From a bacterium (GTDB taxonomy: Bacteria; Bacillota; Clostridia; Lachnospirales; Lachnospiraceae), in assembly GCA_030539165.1 (NCBI GenBank), contig JAUNSO010000001.1:1-64000 (forward strand): a stretch of 64,000 nucleotides of DNA. Direction: 5' to 3'. The notes below the pieces were generated by a model. The model saw only the letters and a program-made list of their open reading frames with translations. It was not told the DNA's origin and searched no databases. Shown piece by piece: positions 7,919 through 15,533 of the stretch; position 1 is the stretch's first letter; each line of letters starts with the position of its first letter. A program made the translations under genes and the position numbers.

Positions 7919-7947
7919 ATTATAGCATAACAATATTGAAACCGCAA
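7919..7947 (-). promoter_or_regulatory. Extended -10 promoter of the cstA operon
   Basis: Minus-strand TGCTATAAT gives a perfect -10 (7919-7924) with the TG extension. A weaker -35, TTGCGG (7942-7947), lies 17 bases upstream. The predicted start of transcription is about 60 bases ahead of the first gene. Confidence 0.65.
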
Positions 7948-7975
7948 TACTTTCAGACACTTTATTATGCTAAAT

Positions 7976-8890
7976 TTATAAAGTGCTATTTTTCAGTAAT
8001 TCCACAAAATATGCCGGCAGAGGAGCTTCAAATTCCATATATTGATTGGTTCGGGGGTGAATGAATCCGATTGTTTTGGCATGCAGTGTCTGCCCCTGCA
8101 GGTGATATGGATTTTTTTGCCTTCCATATATCTCATCTCCTAATACAGGATGTCCGATGCTTGCCATATGGACTCTGATCTGATGAGTACGTCCTGTTTC
8201 CAGCCTACATTCTATATAAGTATGATTTTGAAAGCGCTGCAGGACGGTATAATGAGTCACGGCATGCTTTCCGTTTCTCACATTGACAGACATTTTCTTG
8301 CGATCGACAGGATGTCTTCCTATGATATGATCAACCGTACCACCGTCTTCCGTTATTACCCCATCGACAATGGCTTCATAGACGCGTGTAATGCTGTGTT
8401 CTTTTAATTGGGCTGCGATACTGTTATGAGCAAGATCATTTTTGCAAACCAATATAGAACCTGTTGTATCCATATCTATGCGATGGACGATTCCGGGCCG
8501 CATGACTCCATTGATTCCGGAAAGATCATTTTTACAATGATACATCAATGCATTGACCAGAGTATTGCTGTAATGTCCGGGAGCGGGATGCACGACCATT
8601 CCCTTTGGTTTATTCACAATGAGCAGATCATGATCCTCATACAGGATATCAAGTGGTATGTTCTCAGCCAGAATTTCAGGCTCAACCGGATCCTCAACAC
8701 AAAAAGAGAGACAGTCACCTGTATGTACCTTATCATTTGCCTTGCAAATCATATTGTTAACAGTGACCTTCTCTTCTTTGATAATCCTTTGTATATAAGA
8801 ACGTGACAAATGATCAAAAACGGCAGCAATACATTTGTCGATCCGTATTCCGTCAAATTGTTCTTCAACGACATAATCATTTTGTTCCAT
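7976..8890 (-). CDS. rluD: RluA/RluD-family 23S rRNA pseudouridine synthase
   Basis: It converts uridine to pseudouridine in large-subunit rRNA. The 304-residue protein has an N-terminal S4 RNA-binding domain (about residues 12-65) and an RluA catalytic domain. The catalytic Asp is Asp139 in HRIDMDTTG, where the commoner form is HRLDxxTSG. A later GRTHQIRVHMASIGHPVLGD stretch is characteristic of the family. The gene start overlaps the end of lspA by 14 bases, the usual lspA-rluD pairing in Firmicutes. Position-specificity (RluD versus RluC-type) cannot be decided from sequence alone. Confidence 0.92.
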   Translation of the reverse strand: MEQNDYVVEEQFDGIRIDKCIAAVFDHLSRSYIQRIIKEEKVTVNNMICKANDKVHTGDCLSFCVEDPVEPEILAENIPLDILYEDHDLLIVNKPKGMVVHPAPGHYSNTLVNALMYHCKNDLSGINGVMRPGIVHRIDMDTTGSILVCKNDLAHNSIAAQLKEHSITRVYEAIVDGVITEDGGTVDHIIGRHPVDRKKMSVNVRNGKHAVTHYTVLQRFQNHTYIECRLETGRTHQIRVHMASIGHPVLGDEIYGRQKNPYHLQGQTLHAKTIGFIHPRTNQYMEFEAPLPAYFVELLKNSTL

Positions 8891-9404
8891 CTTGATTCTC
8901 TTTCTTTTTGAAACCGAATACCGCCAGATCCTCTTCCTGATAATAAAACAGTATCACCAGAGCAAGGAGAATTGTAGATACTGTTACATAGCAGTCAGCG
9001 ACATTGAAGATCGGAAAATTAATCGCTGATACATAAATGAAATCAACCACATATCCCAGATTGACACGATCGATCATATTGCCGATTGCCCCTGAGGCGA
9101 TCATAATGAGCAGCACATTTAATATACGATACTTACGCTCATGCGGAGTTACAAACAAAACATACATGACAAGAACTAAAATAACAGCGCCTGCTATGAC
9201 AAAGAATGTCTGCTGGTTCTGTAGAATTCCAAATGCTGCACCTTGATTTTCCAGATAATTAAACTGAAGAACACCGGGTATCAATTCAATGACCCGTCCC
9301 TCCTTCAGAGTATCGACAGCCCAGATTTTTGTGATCTGATCCGCCAGTATGAATACTCCGATACATAAAAGCTCAGCGATCATTCTGATTAATTTCTTAG
9401 TCAT
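8877..9404 (-). CDS. lspA: LspA, lipoprotein signal peptidase II
   Basis: LspA removes signal peptides from diacylglyceryl-modified prolipoproteins in the membrane. The 175-residue protein has four membrane segments and the two catalytic aspartates, Asp112 (GNMIDR) and Asp137 (FNVADC). The ATG at 9404 follows GAGGAG four bases upstream. The longer frame from 9434 would sit inside aroB without a ribosome-binding site. It overlaps the aroB stop by eight bases, suggesting translational coupling. Two likely substrates are in the window: the D-Ala-D-Ala carboxypeptidase and the DUF3048 lipoprotein. Confidence 0.95.
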   Translation of the reverse strand: MTKKLIRMIAELLCIGVFILADQITKIWAVDTLKEGRVIELIPGVLQFNYLENQGAAFGILQNQQTFFVIAGAVILVLVMYVLFVTPHERKYRILNVLLIMIASGAIGNMIDRVNLGYVVDFIYVSAINFPIFNVADCYVTVSTILLALVILFYYQEEDLAVFGFKKKENQDGTK

Positions 9405-10521
9405 AAAGCTCCTCTTCCTGAAAGAATATTTCATTTACGGCAGCCAGCATCTCATCCTGATTGACATCCGTATGGATGACTGCTTTGCCTATTTTCTTTA
9501 ATAAGATAAATTTGAGTGTACCATCAGTCATTTTTTTATCTGAGGCTGTCAGAGCAACAATCTCCTCAGGAACAATATCATCAATGGAAATGGGTAGATC
9601 AAAGGGTACAAACATATCTCTGATTTCATAATACTCATCCATGGACAATAATTCTTTCTTCCAGGAGATATACGCAGCCATAATACAGCCGAGTGCAACA
9701 CATTCACCATGTGTCAGAGAAAAATTCTTATATTTTTCAAGTGCATGTCCTAATGTATGCCCTAAATTCAATAAAGCACGGTCGCCCTGTTCTGTCGGAT
9801 CTTTCTCTACCACGTTTTTTTTGATCAGACACGTGCGATGAATCATTTCAGATACGATATCCGGCTCCTGATCGTTGATTTCATTAAAATGATCAATCAG
9901 CCATTCATAGAAAACCGCATCCTTGATTAAGGCTGATTTCATGACCTCTGCCATGCCGGAGCTGTATTCTCTGTCAGGAAGTGTGCTCAGCACAGATGTA
10001 TTGATATATACGAGCTGAGGCATTTTGAATGCACCAACCATATTCTTATAGGAATCGAAATCAACCCCGGTTTTTCCGCCGATACTGCTGTCCACCTGAG
10101 ATAATAATGTCGTAGGTATCTGTATGAACTCAATTCCTCTCATATAGGTAGCAGCAGCGTAACCTGTCAGGTCACCTGTGACTCCGCCGCCAAGAGCAAT
10201 TAACATATCTTTTCGTCCAAATTGATGTTCCAGCAGAAAAGAGTACAGCTTTTCTACTGTATGTAGATTTTTTTGCTGCTCTCCTGCTTCAAACTCAAAC
10301 AAAAGGACTCTTTTTGCACATGTTTCCAAAAGGCTGATAACTTTTTCGGAATACAGAGGAGATACATGACTGTCTGATACCACACAAAAAGAAAGATCAC
10401 GGTCTGGAACACTCTGCATGAGTGCATTTGGAAGCTCATCAAAAGAATTATAGATCAAAATAGGATAATCTAAGACTTTTGACTTCATATTCTTGCAGTT
10501 TACAATGATTTCATAGGACAT
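9397..10521 (-). CDS. aroB: 3-dehydroquinate synthase
   Basis: AroB makes 3-dehydroquinate from DAHP, the second step of the shikimate pathway, using NAD and a divalent metal. The 374-residue protein carries the NAD-binding stretch GGGVTGDLTGYAA, the SIGGKTGVD loop, and metal-ligand regions EVMKSALI, HTLGHALE and HGECVALG. The start at 10521 has GAGGT seven bases upstream; the ATG at 10539 lacks one. It is the first gene of aroB-lspA-rluD. A terminator-like hairpin ends only 18 bases upstream, leaving no room for a promoter in between, so expression probably depends on read-through. Confidence 0.94.
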   Translation of the reverse strand: MSYEIIVNCKNMKSKVLDYPILIYNSFDELPNALMQSVPDRDLSFCVVSDSHVSPLYSEKVISLLETCAKRVLLFEFEAGEQQKNLHTVEKLYSFLLEHQFGRKDMLIALGGGVTGDLTGYAAATYMRGIEFIQIPTTLLSQVDSSIGGKTGVDFDSYKNMVGAFKMPQLVYINTSVLSTLPDREYSSGMAEVMKSALIKDAVFYEWLIDHFNEINDQEPDIVSEMIHRTCLIKKNVVEKDPTEQGDRALLNLGHTLGHALEKYKNFSLTHGECVALGCIMAAYISWKKELLSMDEYYEIRDMFVPFDLPISIDDIVPEEIVALTASDKKMTDGTLKFILLKKIGKAVIHTDVNQDEMLAAVNEIFFQEEELYD

Positions 10522-10539
10522 AACATTTACCTCATACAT

Positions 10540-10566
10540 AAAAACTTCCTACCGGCGGCAGGAAGC
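10540..10566 (-). terminator. Intrinsic terminator or attenuator between sepF and aroB
   Basis: On the minus strand CTTCCT and AGGAAG form a GC-containing stem, extended by flanking A/T pairs, followed directly by TTTTT (10540-10544). It has the shape of a factor-independent terminator for the sepF operon. Because aroB begins 18 bases beyond it with no intervening promoter, it may act as an attenuator for aroB-lspA-rluD. Confidence 0.75.
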
Positions 10567-10582
10567 TTTTGACTCAATCTGA

Positions 10583-11107
10583 TCAGAATCTGTTATTCAA
10601 TGCCGGAACATCAAATGCTCCGGATAGGATTTCCTGAAAGTCACCTGATATATCTACACTTCTTGGTGTGATAATAAATATGTAATGTGAGATCTTTTGC
10701 AGGTTACCACTGATGGCAAATGTGGAACCGGATGTAAAATCGATGATCCTTTGTGCAATATCGACATCCAGACCTTCCAGATTTAATACAACTGTGCGGT
10801 TTGCCAACAATGTTTCGGTAATCTCTCTGGCATCCTCAACGGAGGTCGGTTTAATCACACAAACTTCCATACCGCTGGCGGTTGATCGTACCTTTCCGGT
10901 TGTACGCATCGGTGTTACTTTTGGTGTCGGCTTTTCTTTCTTAGCGTCTATAAAATCATCATGCATAACATCCTGCTGCTTAGCAGACTTTTTCTTTGGA
11001 GCCTGTTCCGGAAAATCATCTTCTTCGTCAAAGTAATCATCGTCGTAGTCATCATAATCTTCGTCGTTTAATTTCATTGCGTTCAAAAACTTGTCCAAAA
11101 CTCCCAT
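10583..11107 (-). CDS. sepF: SepF, cell-division protein that anchors and aligns FtsZ
   Basis: SepF polymerises into rings, bundles FtsZ filaments and tethers the Z-ring to the membrane. The 174-residue protein has an N-terminal amphipathic segment (MGVLDKFLNAMKL), an acidic linker at about residues 15-33, and a conserved C-terminal SepF domain at about 80-170 with LEGLDVDIAQRIIDFTSG. AGGAGA precedes the ATG at good spacing. It lies 12 bases behind yggS, the conserved yggS-sepF order. Confidence 0.95.
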   Translation of the reverse strand: MGVLDKFLNAMKLNDEDYDDYDDDYFDEEDDFPEQAPKKKSAKQQDVMHDDFIDAKKEKPTPKVTPMRTTGKVRSTASGMEVCVIKPTSVEDAREITETLLANRTVVLNLEGLDVDIAQRIIDFTSGSTFAISGNLQKISHYIFIITPRSVDISGDFQEILSGAFDVPALNNRF

Positions 11108-11119
11108 TATTAACTCTCC

Positions 11120-11842
11120 TTATTCTCCCTGCTGTTTCGTAATTGTATTTTCAACACTATAATTACGTTCACCAAAGATCGCTGTACCGACCCTGATACA
11201 GGTCGCACCCTCTTCAATAGCGATCATATAATCCCCTGTCATTCCCATGGATATACAATCCATACATACATTATCAATGTTTTTATGTATTATGTCAACA
11301 GATAATTGTTTCATTTTCTTAAAAAACTGCCTGTTTTCCTCGGCATTTTCTACATAAGGGGCGATTGTCATCAAACCTTTGATCCTAATTCCGGGTAATT
11401 TGGCCACATCTTCTACCAGTTGCACCGCATCTTCTTCATATACTCCGAACTTGGAAGCTTCCTTTGCAATATTGACCTGTATCAGTATATTGACCTCTGT
11501 CTGGTGCTTCACTGCTTCTTTACTGATTTCCTTTGCAAGCTTGAAAGAGTCTACGCCATGAATCATATAGACCTTATCAACAATATACTTTACCTTATTG
11601 GTCTGCAGGTGGCCGATTAGATGCCAACGGATATCCTGAGGCATGACCTCATACTTTTCTACGAGCTCCTGTACTTTGTTTTCACCGAAATCACGGATTC
11701 CTTCATCATAAATCTCCTGAAGCATTTCTACCGGCTTCGTCTTGCTGACGGCAATCAGCGTTACATCCGAAGGCTTCCTTCCGGCAGTCTGACAGGCCAT
11801 TGCCAGATGTTCCTGTACAGATAATAATTGATCTTTCAGCAT
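11120..11842 (-). CDS. yggS: YggS/YlmE-family PLP homeostasis protein
   Basis: A fold-type III PLP-binding protein that buffers pyridoxal phosphate and has no known catalytic activity of its own. It is 240 residues with PLP-binding Lys34 in AVSKTKP. Family motifs include FGENKVQEL, WHLIGHLQTNK and SMGMTGDYMIAI. It is the middle gene of the membrane-fusion-protein/yggS/sepF set, with 20 bases upstream and 12 downstream. Confidence 0.95.
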   Translation of the reverse strand: MLKDQLLSVQEHLAMACQTAGRKPSDVTLIAVSKTKPVEMLQEIYDEGIRDFGENKVQELVEKYEVMPQDIRWHLIGHLQTNKVKYIVDKVYMIHGVDSFKLAKEISKEAVKHQTEVNILIQVNIAKEASKFGVYEEDAVQLVEDVAKLPGIRIKGLMTIAPYVENAEENRQFFKKMKQLSVDIIHKNIDNVCMDCISMGMTGDYMIAIEEGATCIRVGTAIFGERNYSVENTITKQQGE

Positions 11843-11862
11843 TCTATCAGAACCTTTCTGTT

Positions 11863-13254
11863 TTAATATATAAAATCATCTTCATTGACACTGTTTCCGT
11901 CCAGTACAATATGGTCATATACACTCAAGCCATATTCTGTATTGGATTTTACAATGGCATATTCTTCATTTTGATTCAATATGGTAATCTGTTTGAAATC
12001 AGCATATCCCTTATTGATATTATAGACACCAATCAGCGTTGCCTTTTTGCTGATGGCATACTTTTCGGCTGAATCAGGCATAATAATATAGTCACCGATT
12101 TCAAACAGGGAATTATCCACATAATAGTCCTCTTCTGTGGAGTTATAGATCGTAGCATCTATAAATTCCGTAGAAGCCGTGCCATCCTCGAGATATACTT
12201 CCTTGATGAATCCGTCGTTTCCACTGTTTCCGCCTTTTGTCATGTATTCCTTGGGAATCAGATAGAATTCACGTTCCACAATAGAAGAATTGGGAATTTT
12301 CAAACCTTCCTGTGTATTTGTCATCAGTTCTACTTCCAGAATGCGGTCTGTAGCAAATGAAATCATGGAATTGGTGAAATCCAGTTTCAAATAAACAACG
12401 CCGTCCTGTCTGATAATATTGCAGGCACCCCACGATTCATATCCGTTTTTCAGGAATTTCACATTGATGTAGGTTTCATTTTCCAGTTCTAATGCTCTTT
12501 CCTCATCAATTTCTATAATTAATGACCAGTTTTCACTGGTGATCAGCTTATAGGCAGGATCTGTATCAGCGATCAGATCATTGCTGTGAAACTGCTTCTT
12601 TGTATAGGCACTAAAATCCATCAGTTCCGGTGTCAGATGATCAACTGTTACAGATTCATATCCATCTACAGAATAAACCAGTACTCCCGACTCGGGCGCA
12701 TACCCGAACTGTACCGAATCACTCAAATTGGCATTATCAAGGCTGTCGAGACTGGATAATACCTTATAATTTGCCAGCTTTAAAACAGTACCCTCAATTT
12801 CATATTTGAAATCATAGGTTTTTCTGAAATTTTTCACATCAAATCCGGTTGAAAAGTCCGCAATAGAAGTTTTCAGCTCAGAAAGATCCTCATCTGAAAG
12901 AGTGCTTCCCTCTCCTGCCGCACCGTTTACGAGATCCGCCAGCTTTCCTGTTGCATCTACTGTATAAATCATAGAGCCCTTGGCAACCTTTTCATTTTCT
13001 CTTGCATAGTAATTGATATATCCGGAATGGTCGGCGTTTATGATTTTTTCATCTCGCAGCACCAGCCCTGAATATGTATTATTGACGGCAAGGGAACCTG
13101 ATTTTACCTCATATGGTGTAATCTTGTCCGTTTTCAGGTACATGATGACACTGGCTATGATATAAACAAAAATAAAACCAAAAATAATCAATCCAAGATT
13201 GATATTCAATGGCTTTCTGTATTTTGTAATTTTCGGATTTCTGTTCTTTGCCAA
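11863..13254 (-). CDS. HlyD-like membrane fusion protein at the head of the sepF operon
   Basis: A 463-residue protein with a short basic N-terminus, one membrane segment at about residues 22-41, and a long extracytoplasmic part containing beta-barrel/lipoyl-like segments typical of HlyD/periplasmic-adaptor families (for example GLVLRDEKIINADHSGYINY). No ABC or RND exporter is next to it. Its link to yggS and sepF suggests a role in division or envelope assembly, which is an inference. The start is TTG (13252-13254), preceded by GGGAGGT with seven-base spacing; no ATG fits. Confidence 0.75.
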   Translation of the reverse strand: MAKNRNPKITKYRKPLNINLGLIIFGFIFVYIIASVIMYLKTDKITPYEVKSGSLAVNNTYSGLVLRDEKIINADHSGYINYYARENEKVAKGSMIYTVDATGKLADLVNGAAGEGSTLSDEDLSELKTSIADFSTGFDVKNFRKTYDFKYEIEGTVLKLANYKVLSSLDSLDNANLSDSVQFGYAPESGVLVYSVDGYESVTVDHLTPELMDFSAYTKKQFHSNDLIADTDPAYKLITSENWSLIIEIDEERALELENETYINVKFLKNGYESWGACNIIRQDGVVYLKLDFTNSMISFATDRILEVELMTNTQEGLKIPNSSIVEREFYLIPKEYMTKGGNSGNDGFIKEVYLEDGTASTEFIDATIYNSTEEDYYVDNSLFEIGDYIIMPDSAEKYAISKKATLIGVYNINKGYADFKQITILNQNEEYAIVKSNTEYGLSVYDHIVLDGNSVNEDDFIY

Positions 13255-13362
13255 AAAAGAAACCTCCCTGCTTCTTTTTCATGAAATCATTTCCTCAATA
13301 TTATTTGATTTGCTGGTCACAATAATAAATGCATATGATTATGCGAAAAGGAGGAATGCATC

Positions 13363-13575
13363 ATGGGAGCAAAATGGCTTGATTATACCTTATTAACAAT
13401 TGCAATCATCGGTGCTGTCAACTGGGGTCTGATCGGATTCTTCCGATTCGATCTGGTCGCATTATTGTTTGGCAGCATGTCTGTGTTCAGCAGAATCGTA
13501 TATGGCATTGTGGGACTTGCAGGTCTATATCTGATCGGCATGTTCGGAAGGATCAGATCAGACGCAGACAGCTAA
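13363..13575 (+). CDS. DUF378 small membrane protein
   Basis: A 70-residue protein with two membrane segments and the DUF378 signature AVNWGLIGFFRFDLV. The function of the family is unknown. The ATG is preceded by AAAGGAGG with eight-base spacing. It is one of only two plus-strand genes in the window, stands alone, and ends at a bidirectional terminator. Confidence 0.9.
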   Translation: MGAKWLDYTLLTIAIIGAVNWGLIGFFRFDLVALLFGSMSVFSRIVYGIVGLAGLYLIGMFGRIRSDADS

Positions 13576-13591
13576 CGCTTATTTTCATTCT

Positions 13592-13631
13592 AAAAGCCTC
13601 GGCAGTATGAATCATTACTTCCGAGGCTTTT
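13592..13631. terminator. Bidirectional terminator between DUF378 and the P-loop gene
   Basis: An 11-base-pair perfect stem pairs AAAAGCCTCGG (13592-13602) with CCGAGGCTTTT (13621-13631). An inner AGTA/TACT pairing lies in the loop. T-runs on both strands serve the two convergent genes. Confidence 0.9.
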
Positions 13632-13642
13632 ATGTATTTTTA

Positions 13643-14062
13643 TTACAAAGAAACAATTACTTTTGATTTTAAGTCTTCTGAAAGCTCGGATCCATCGACT
13701 GAGATGCTGATGACAAAATCAACTGAAAATTGTTCGCTGATTTTTTCTAATTTTAATAGTACAGGTTCAGGATTTCTGTCTTTGATAAAAGCTACATCCA
13801 AAAAACTATCCAAGTACATTTGCTCCAGGTCGTGATCCTGTGAGACAATACCGCATATAAATCCTGTGAATTCATCTGCGTTTGTAATTGGATATTCTGA
13901 TGCATTGATTAACCTTATTTTATTTTTGAGTTCATACATGTGTTTTGCATTTTTGTCGAGATAAACGATATTTCCGCTGGCTGTCTTAATTGTGGAATTC
14001 ACTTTCTCGAGCAGATACTTTGTCTTTCCTTTGCCCTTCTCGCCTACGATTAACTGTATCAT
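13643..14062 (-). CDS. Small P-loop ATPase-like protein of unknown function
   Basis: A 139-residue protein with an N-terminal Walker A motif GEKGKGKT (residues 7-14) directly after the first strand. A strand-like VDFVISISVDGSEL stretch near the C-terminus could be a Walker B equivalent. The rest is helical, with no membrane segment. I do not recognise the family beyond the P-loop. The ATG at 14062 has AGGAGGAG six bases upstream. It is monocistronic, with its own promoter and terminator. Short size leaves little room for extra domains. Confidence 0.7.
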   Translation of the reverse strand: MIQLIVGEKGKGKTKYLLEKVNSTIKTASGNIVYLDKNAKHMYELKNKIRLINASEYPITNADEFTGFICGIVSQDHDLEQMYLDSFLDVAFIKDRNPEPVLLKLEKISEQFSVDFVISISVDGSELSEDLKSKVIVSL

Positions 14063-14118
14063 TGTAATCTCCTCCTTTGGCATTTTCGGTAACGAAATAA
14101 CCATCACCCATATGCATT

Positions 14119-14147
14119 ATTATAGTCTATTTATATCTAAAAAACAA
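14119..14147 (-). promoter_or_regulatory. Promoter of the small P-loop gene
   Basis: Minus-strand TATAAT (14119-14124) and TTGTTT (14142-14147) are spaced 17 bases apart, 57 bases upstream of the start codon. The same box pair and spacing recur at 39303-39331. Confidence 0.6.
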
Positions 14148-14166
14148 CCTCTATTTAGTTCTATTA

Positions 14167-15135
14167 TTATTTGATTTCCTGCAATAATTCGGACATTTCG
14201 ACATAGAGCACATCTCTGTCATTTGCCTGCAGTACAACGGAAATAAAGGGCTCTCCTGCGGTATCCTTTGAAAGCAGGATCAGACAGGAACCGGCTGCAT
14301 TTGTCGTACCTGTTTTACCACCTATCACCGTCACATTTTCAGGAGTATTCACTGCGCCCGTCAGATATTGATTTGTTGTTGAAAAATCAAGTTCCTTTTC
14401 ATTGCCCTCACTGTCATGATAGACAGAAGTATAGCTTTGCATATGGATAATCTCTTTGAATTTTTCATACTTCATTGCCTCATTAAAAATCAGATAGAGA
14501 TCATATGCTGTTGTATAATGCTTATCATCGGTAAGTCCATGTGGATTTTTGAAACTGGTATTTGTTGCACCTAATTTTAAAGCTTCCTGATTCATCAAAT
14601 CTGCAAAGGCTTCTACACTGCCTGATATATGTTCGGCAATGACCACGCCTGCATCATTTCCGGAATACATCAGCAGACCATGAAGTGCCTGCTCCAGTGT
14701 CATCGTGTCACCGGGCTTAAAACCGACAAGCTGAGCGCCGGACTCCGTAATCAGAACCTGATCAGAGGCCGTCAGAATATCATCCAGCTTTCCGTACTTT
14801 AAAGCAAGCAAAGCTGTCATGACCTTGGTAAGACTCGCCGGATACAGCTGCTTATGGACATTCTTTGCATACATGGTATTACATCCGGATACATTAAATA
14901 AACCGGCGGCTGTTGCCTGTGACATATCTACTTCCGTACCATCTGTAATATCAGATGATACGACACAAAGGCCAGAGGCAAATGAATCAGCTGTCATGGA
15001 AACATTGCTCGTATCAAAGCTGTATGCACTGGTTGTCGTATCAATATCATACGGTATATCAAATTTTTTTCCTTTGCATCCGGTCAACACAAGCAGCACA
15101 AATAAAACCGGAATGATTTTATTTATACATTTCAC
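14167..15135 (-). CDS. D-Ala-D-Ala carboxypeptidase (peptidase S11), predicted lipoprotein
   Basis: It trims the terminal D-alanine from peptidoglycan pentapeptides. The 322-residue protein has a lipoprotein signal with lipobox LTGC (Cys20), so it should be membrane-anchored by lipid, unlike the C-terminal helix of DacA/PBP5. Active-site motifs are SLTK (Ser101-Lys104), SGN (158-160) and KTG (274-276). The start is GTG at 15135, with GAGGAG about 12 bases upstream, and overlaps the end of mgsA by 17 bases. It is the last gene of the cell-shape operon. Confidence 0.92.
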   Translation of the reverse strand: MKCINKIIPVLFVLLVLTGCKGKKFDIPYDIDTTTSAYSFDTSNVSMTADSFASGLCVVSSDITDGTEVDMSQATAAGLFNVSGCNTMYAKNVHKQLYPASLTKVMTALLALKYGKLDDILTASDQVLITESGAQLVGFKPGDTMTLEQALHGLLMYSGNDAGVVIAEHISGSVEAFADLMNQEALKLGATNTSFKNPHGLTDDKHYTTAYDLYLIFNEAMKYEKFKEIIHMQSYTSVYHDSEGNEKELDFSTTNQYLTGAVNTPENVTVIGGKTGTTNAAGSCLILLSKDTAGEPFISVVLQANDRDVLYVEMSELLQEIK

Positions 15136-15514
15136 GCCACTCTAAATCTCCTCTATCCAGTGATTTGATTAATAATTCAGCTGATGCCAGATTTGTAGCC
15201 AGCGGAATGTTATGAACATCACAAAGCTTCACCACATTATTGACATCCGGTTCATGAGACTTTGGTGTCAGCGGATCACGCAGGAATATCAAAAGATCGA
15301 TCTGATTGTGTTCGATCTGTGCACCAAGCTGCTGCTCTCCGCCCAGATGACCTGCAAGGTATTTGTGCACATTCAGATTGGTCACTTCTTCAATCAATCT
15401 GCCGGTTGTGCCGGTAGCATATAGTTCGTTTTTACTAAGTATCCCCCGATATGCGATACAGAAATTCTGCATCAGCTTCTTTTTTGCATCGTGAGCAATT
15501 AATCCTATGTTCAT
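15119..15514 (-). CDS. mgsA: Methylglyoxal synthase homologue with Asp-to-Glu at the catalytic base position
   Basis: MgsA converts dihydroxyacetone phosphate to methylglyoxal, a bypass of lower glycolysis. The 131-residue protein aligns well with the family: LIAHD with His8, phosphate-binding GTTG, and SHEPD with His87 and Asp90. The usual GPxGGDQQ is GHLGGEQQ here, so the position equivalent to Escherichia coli Asp71 is Glu60 and the preceding Pro is His56. Activity may be lowered or altered. The ATG at 15514 has GGAGGG seven bases upstream. It lies between rodA and a carboxypeptidase in the cell-shape operon. Confidence 0.85.
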   Translation of the reverse strand: MNIGLIAHDAKKKLMQNFCIAYRGILSKNELYATGTTGRLIEEVTNLNVHKYLAGHLGGEQQLGAQIEHNQIDLLIFLRDPLTPKSHEPDVNNVVKLCDVHNIPLATNLASAELLIKSLDRGDLEWREMYK

Positions 15515-15533
15515 ATATTTTCCCTCCAAAACA

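Noticed and set aside
7937-7950. A cre-like element overlapping the -35 of the cstA operon promoter.
   Set aside because: Only one half matches well; three mismatches elsewhere. Catabolite control of cstA is plausible but not shown by this site.
13310-13339. A weak promoter-like pair (TTGCTG-18-TATGAT) ahead of the DUF378 gene.
   Set aside because: The transcript start would fall almost on the ribosome-binding site, and both boxes are poor. Not strong enough to list.
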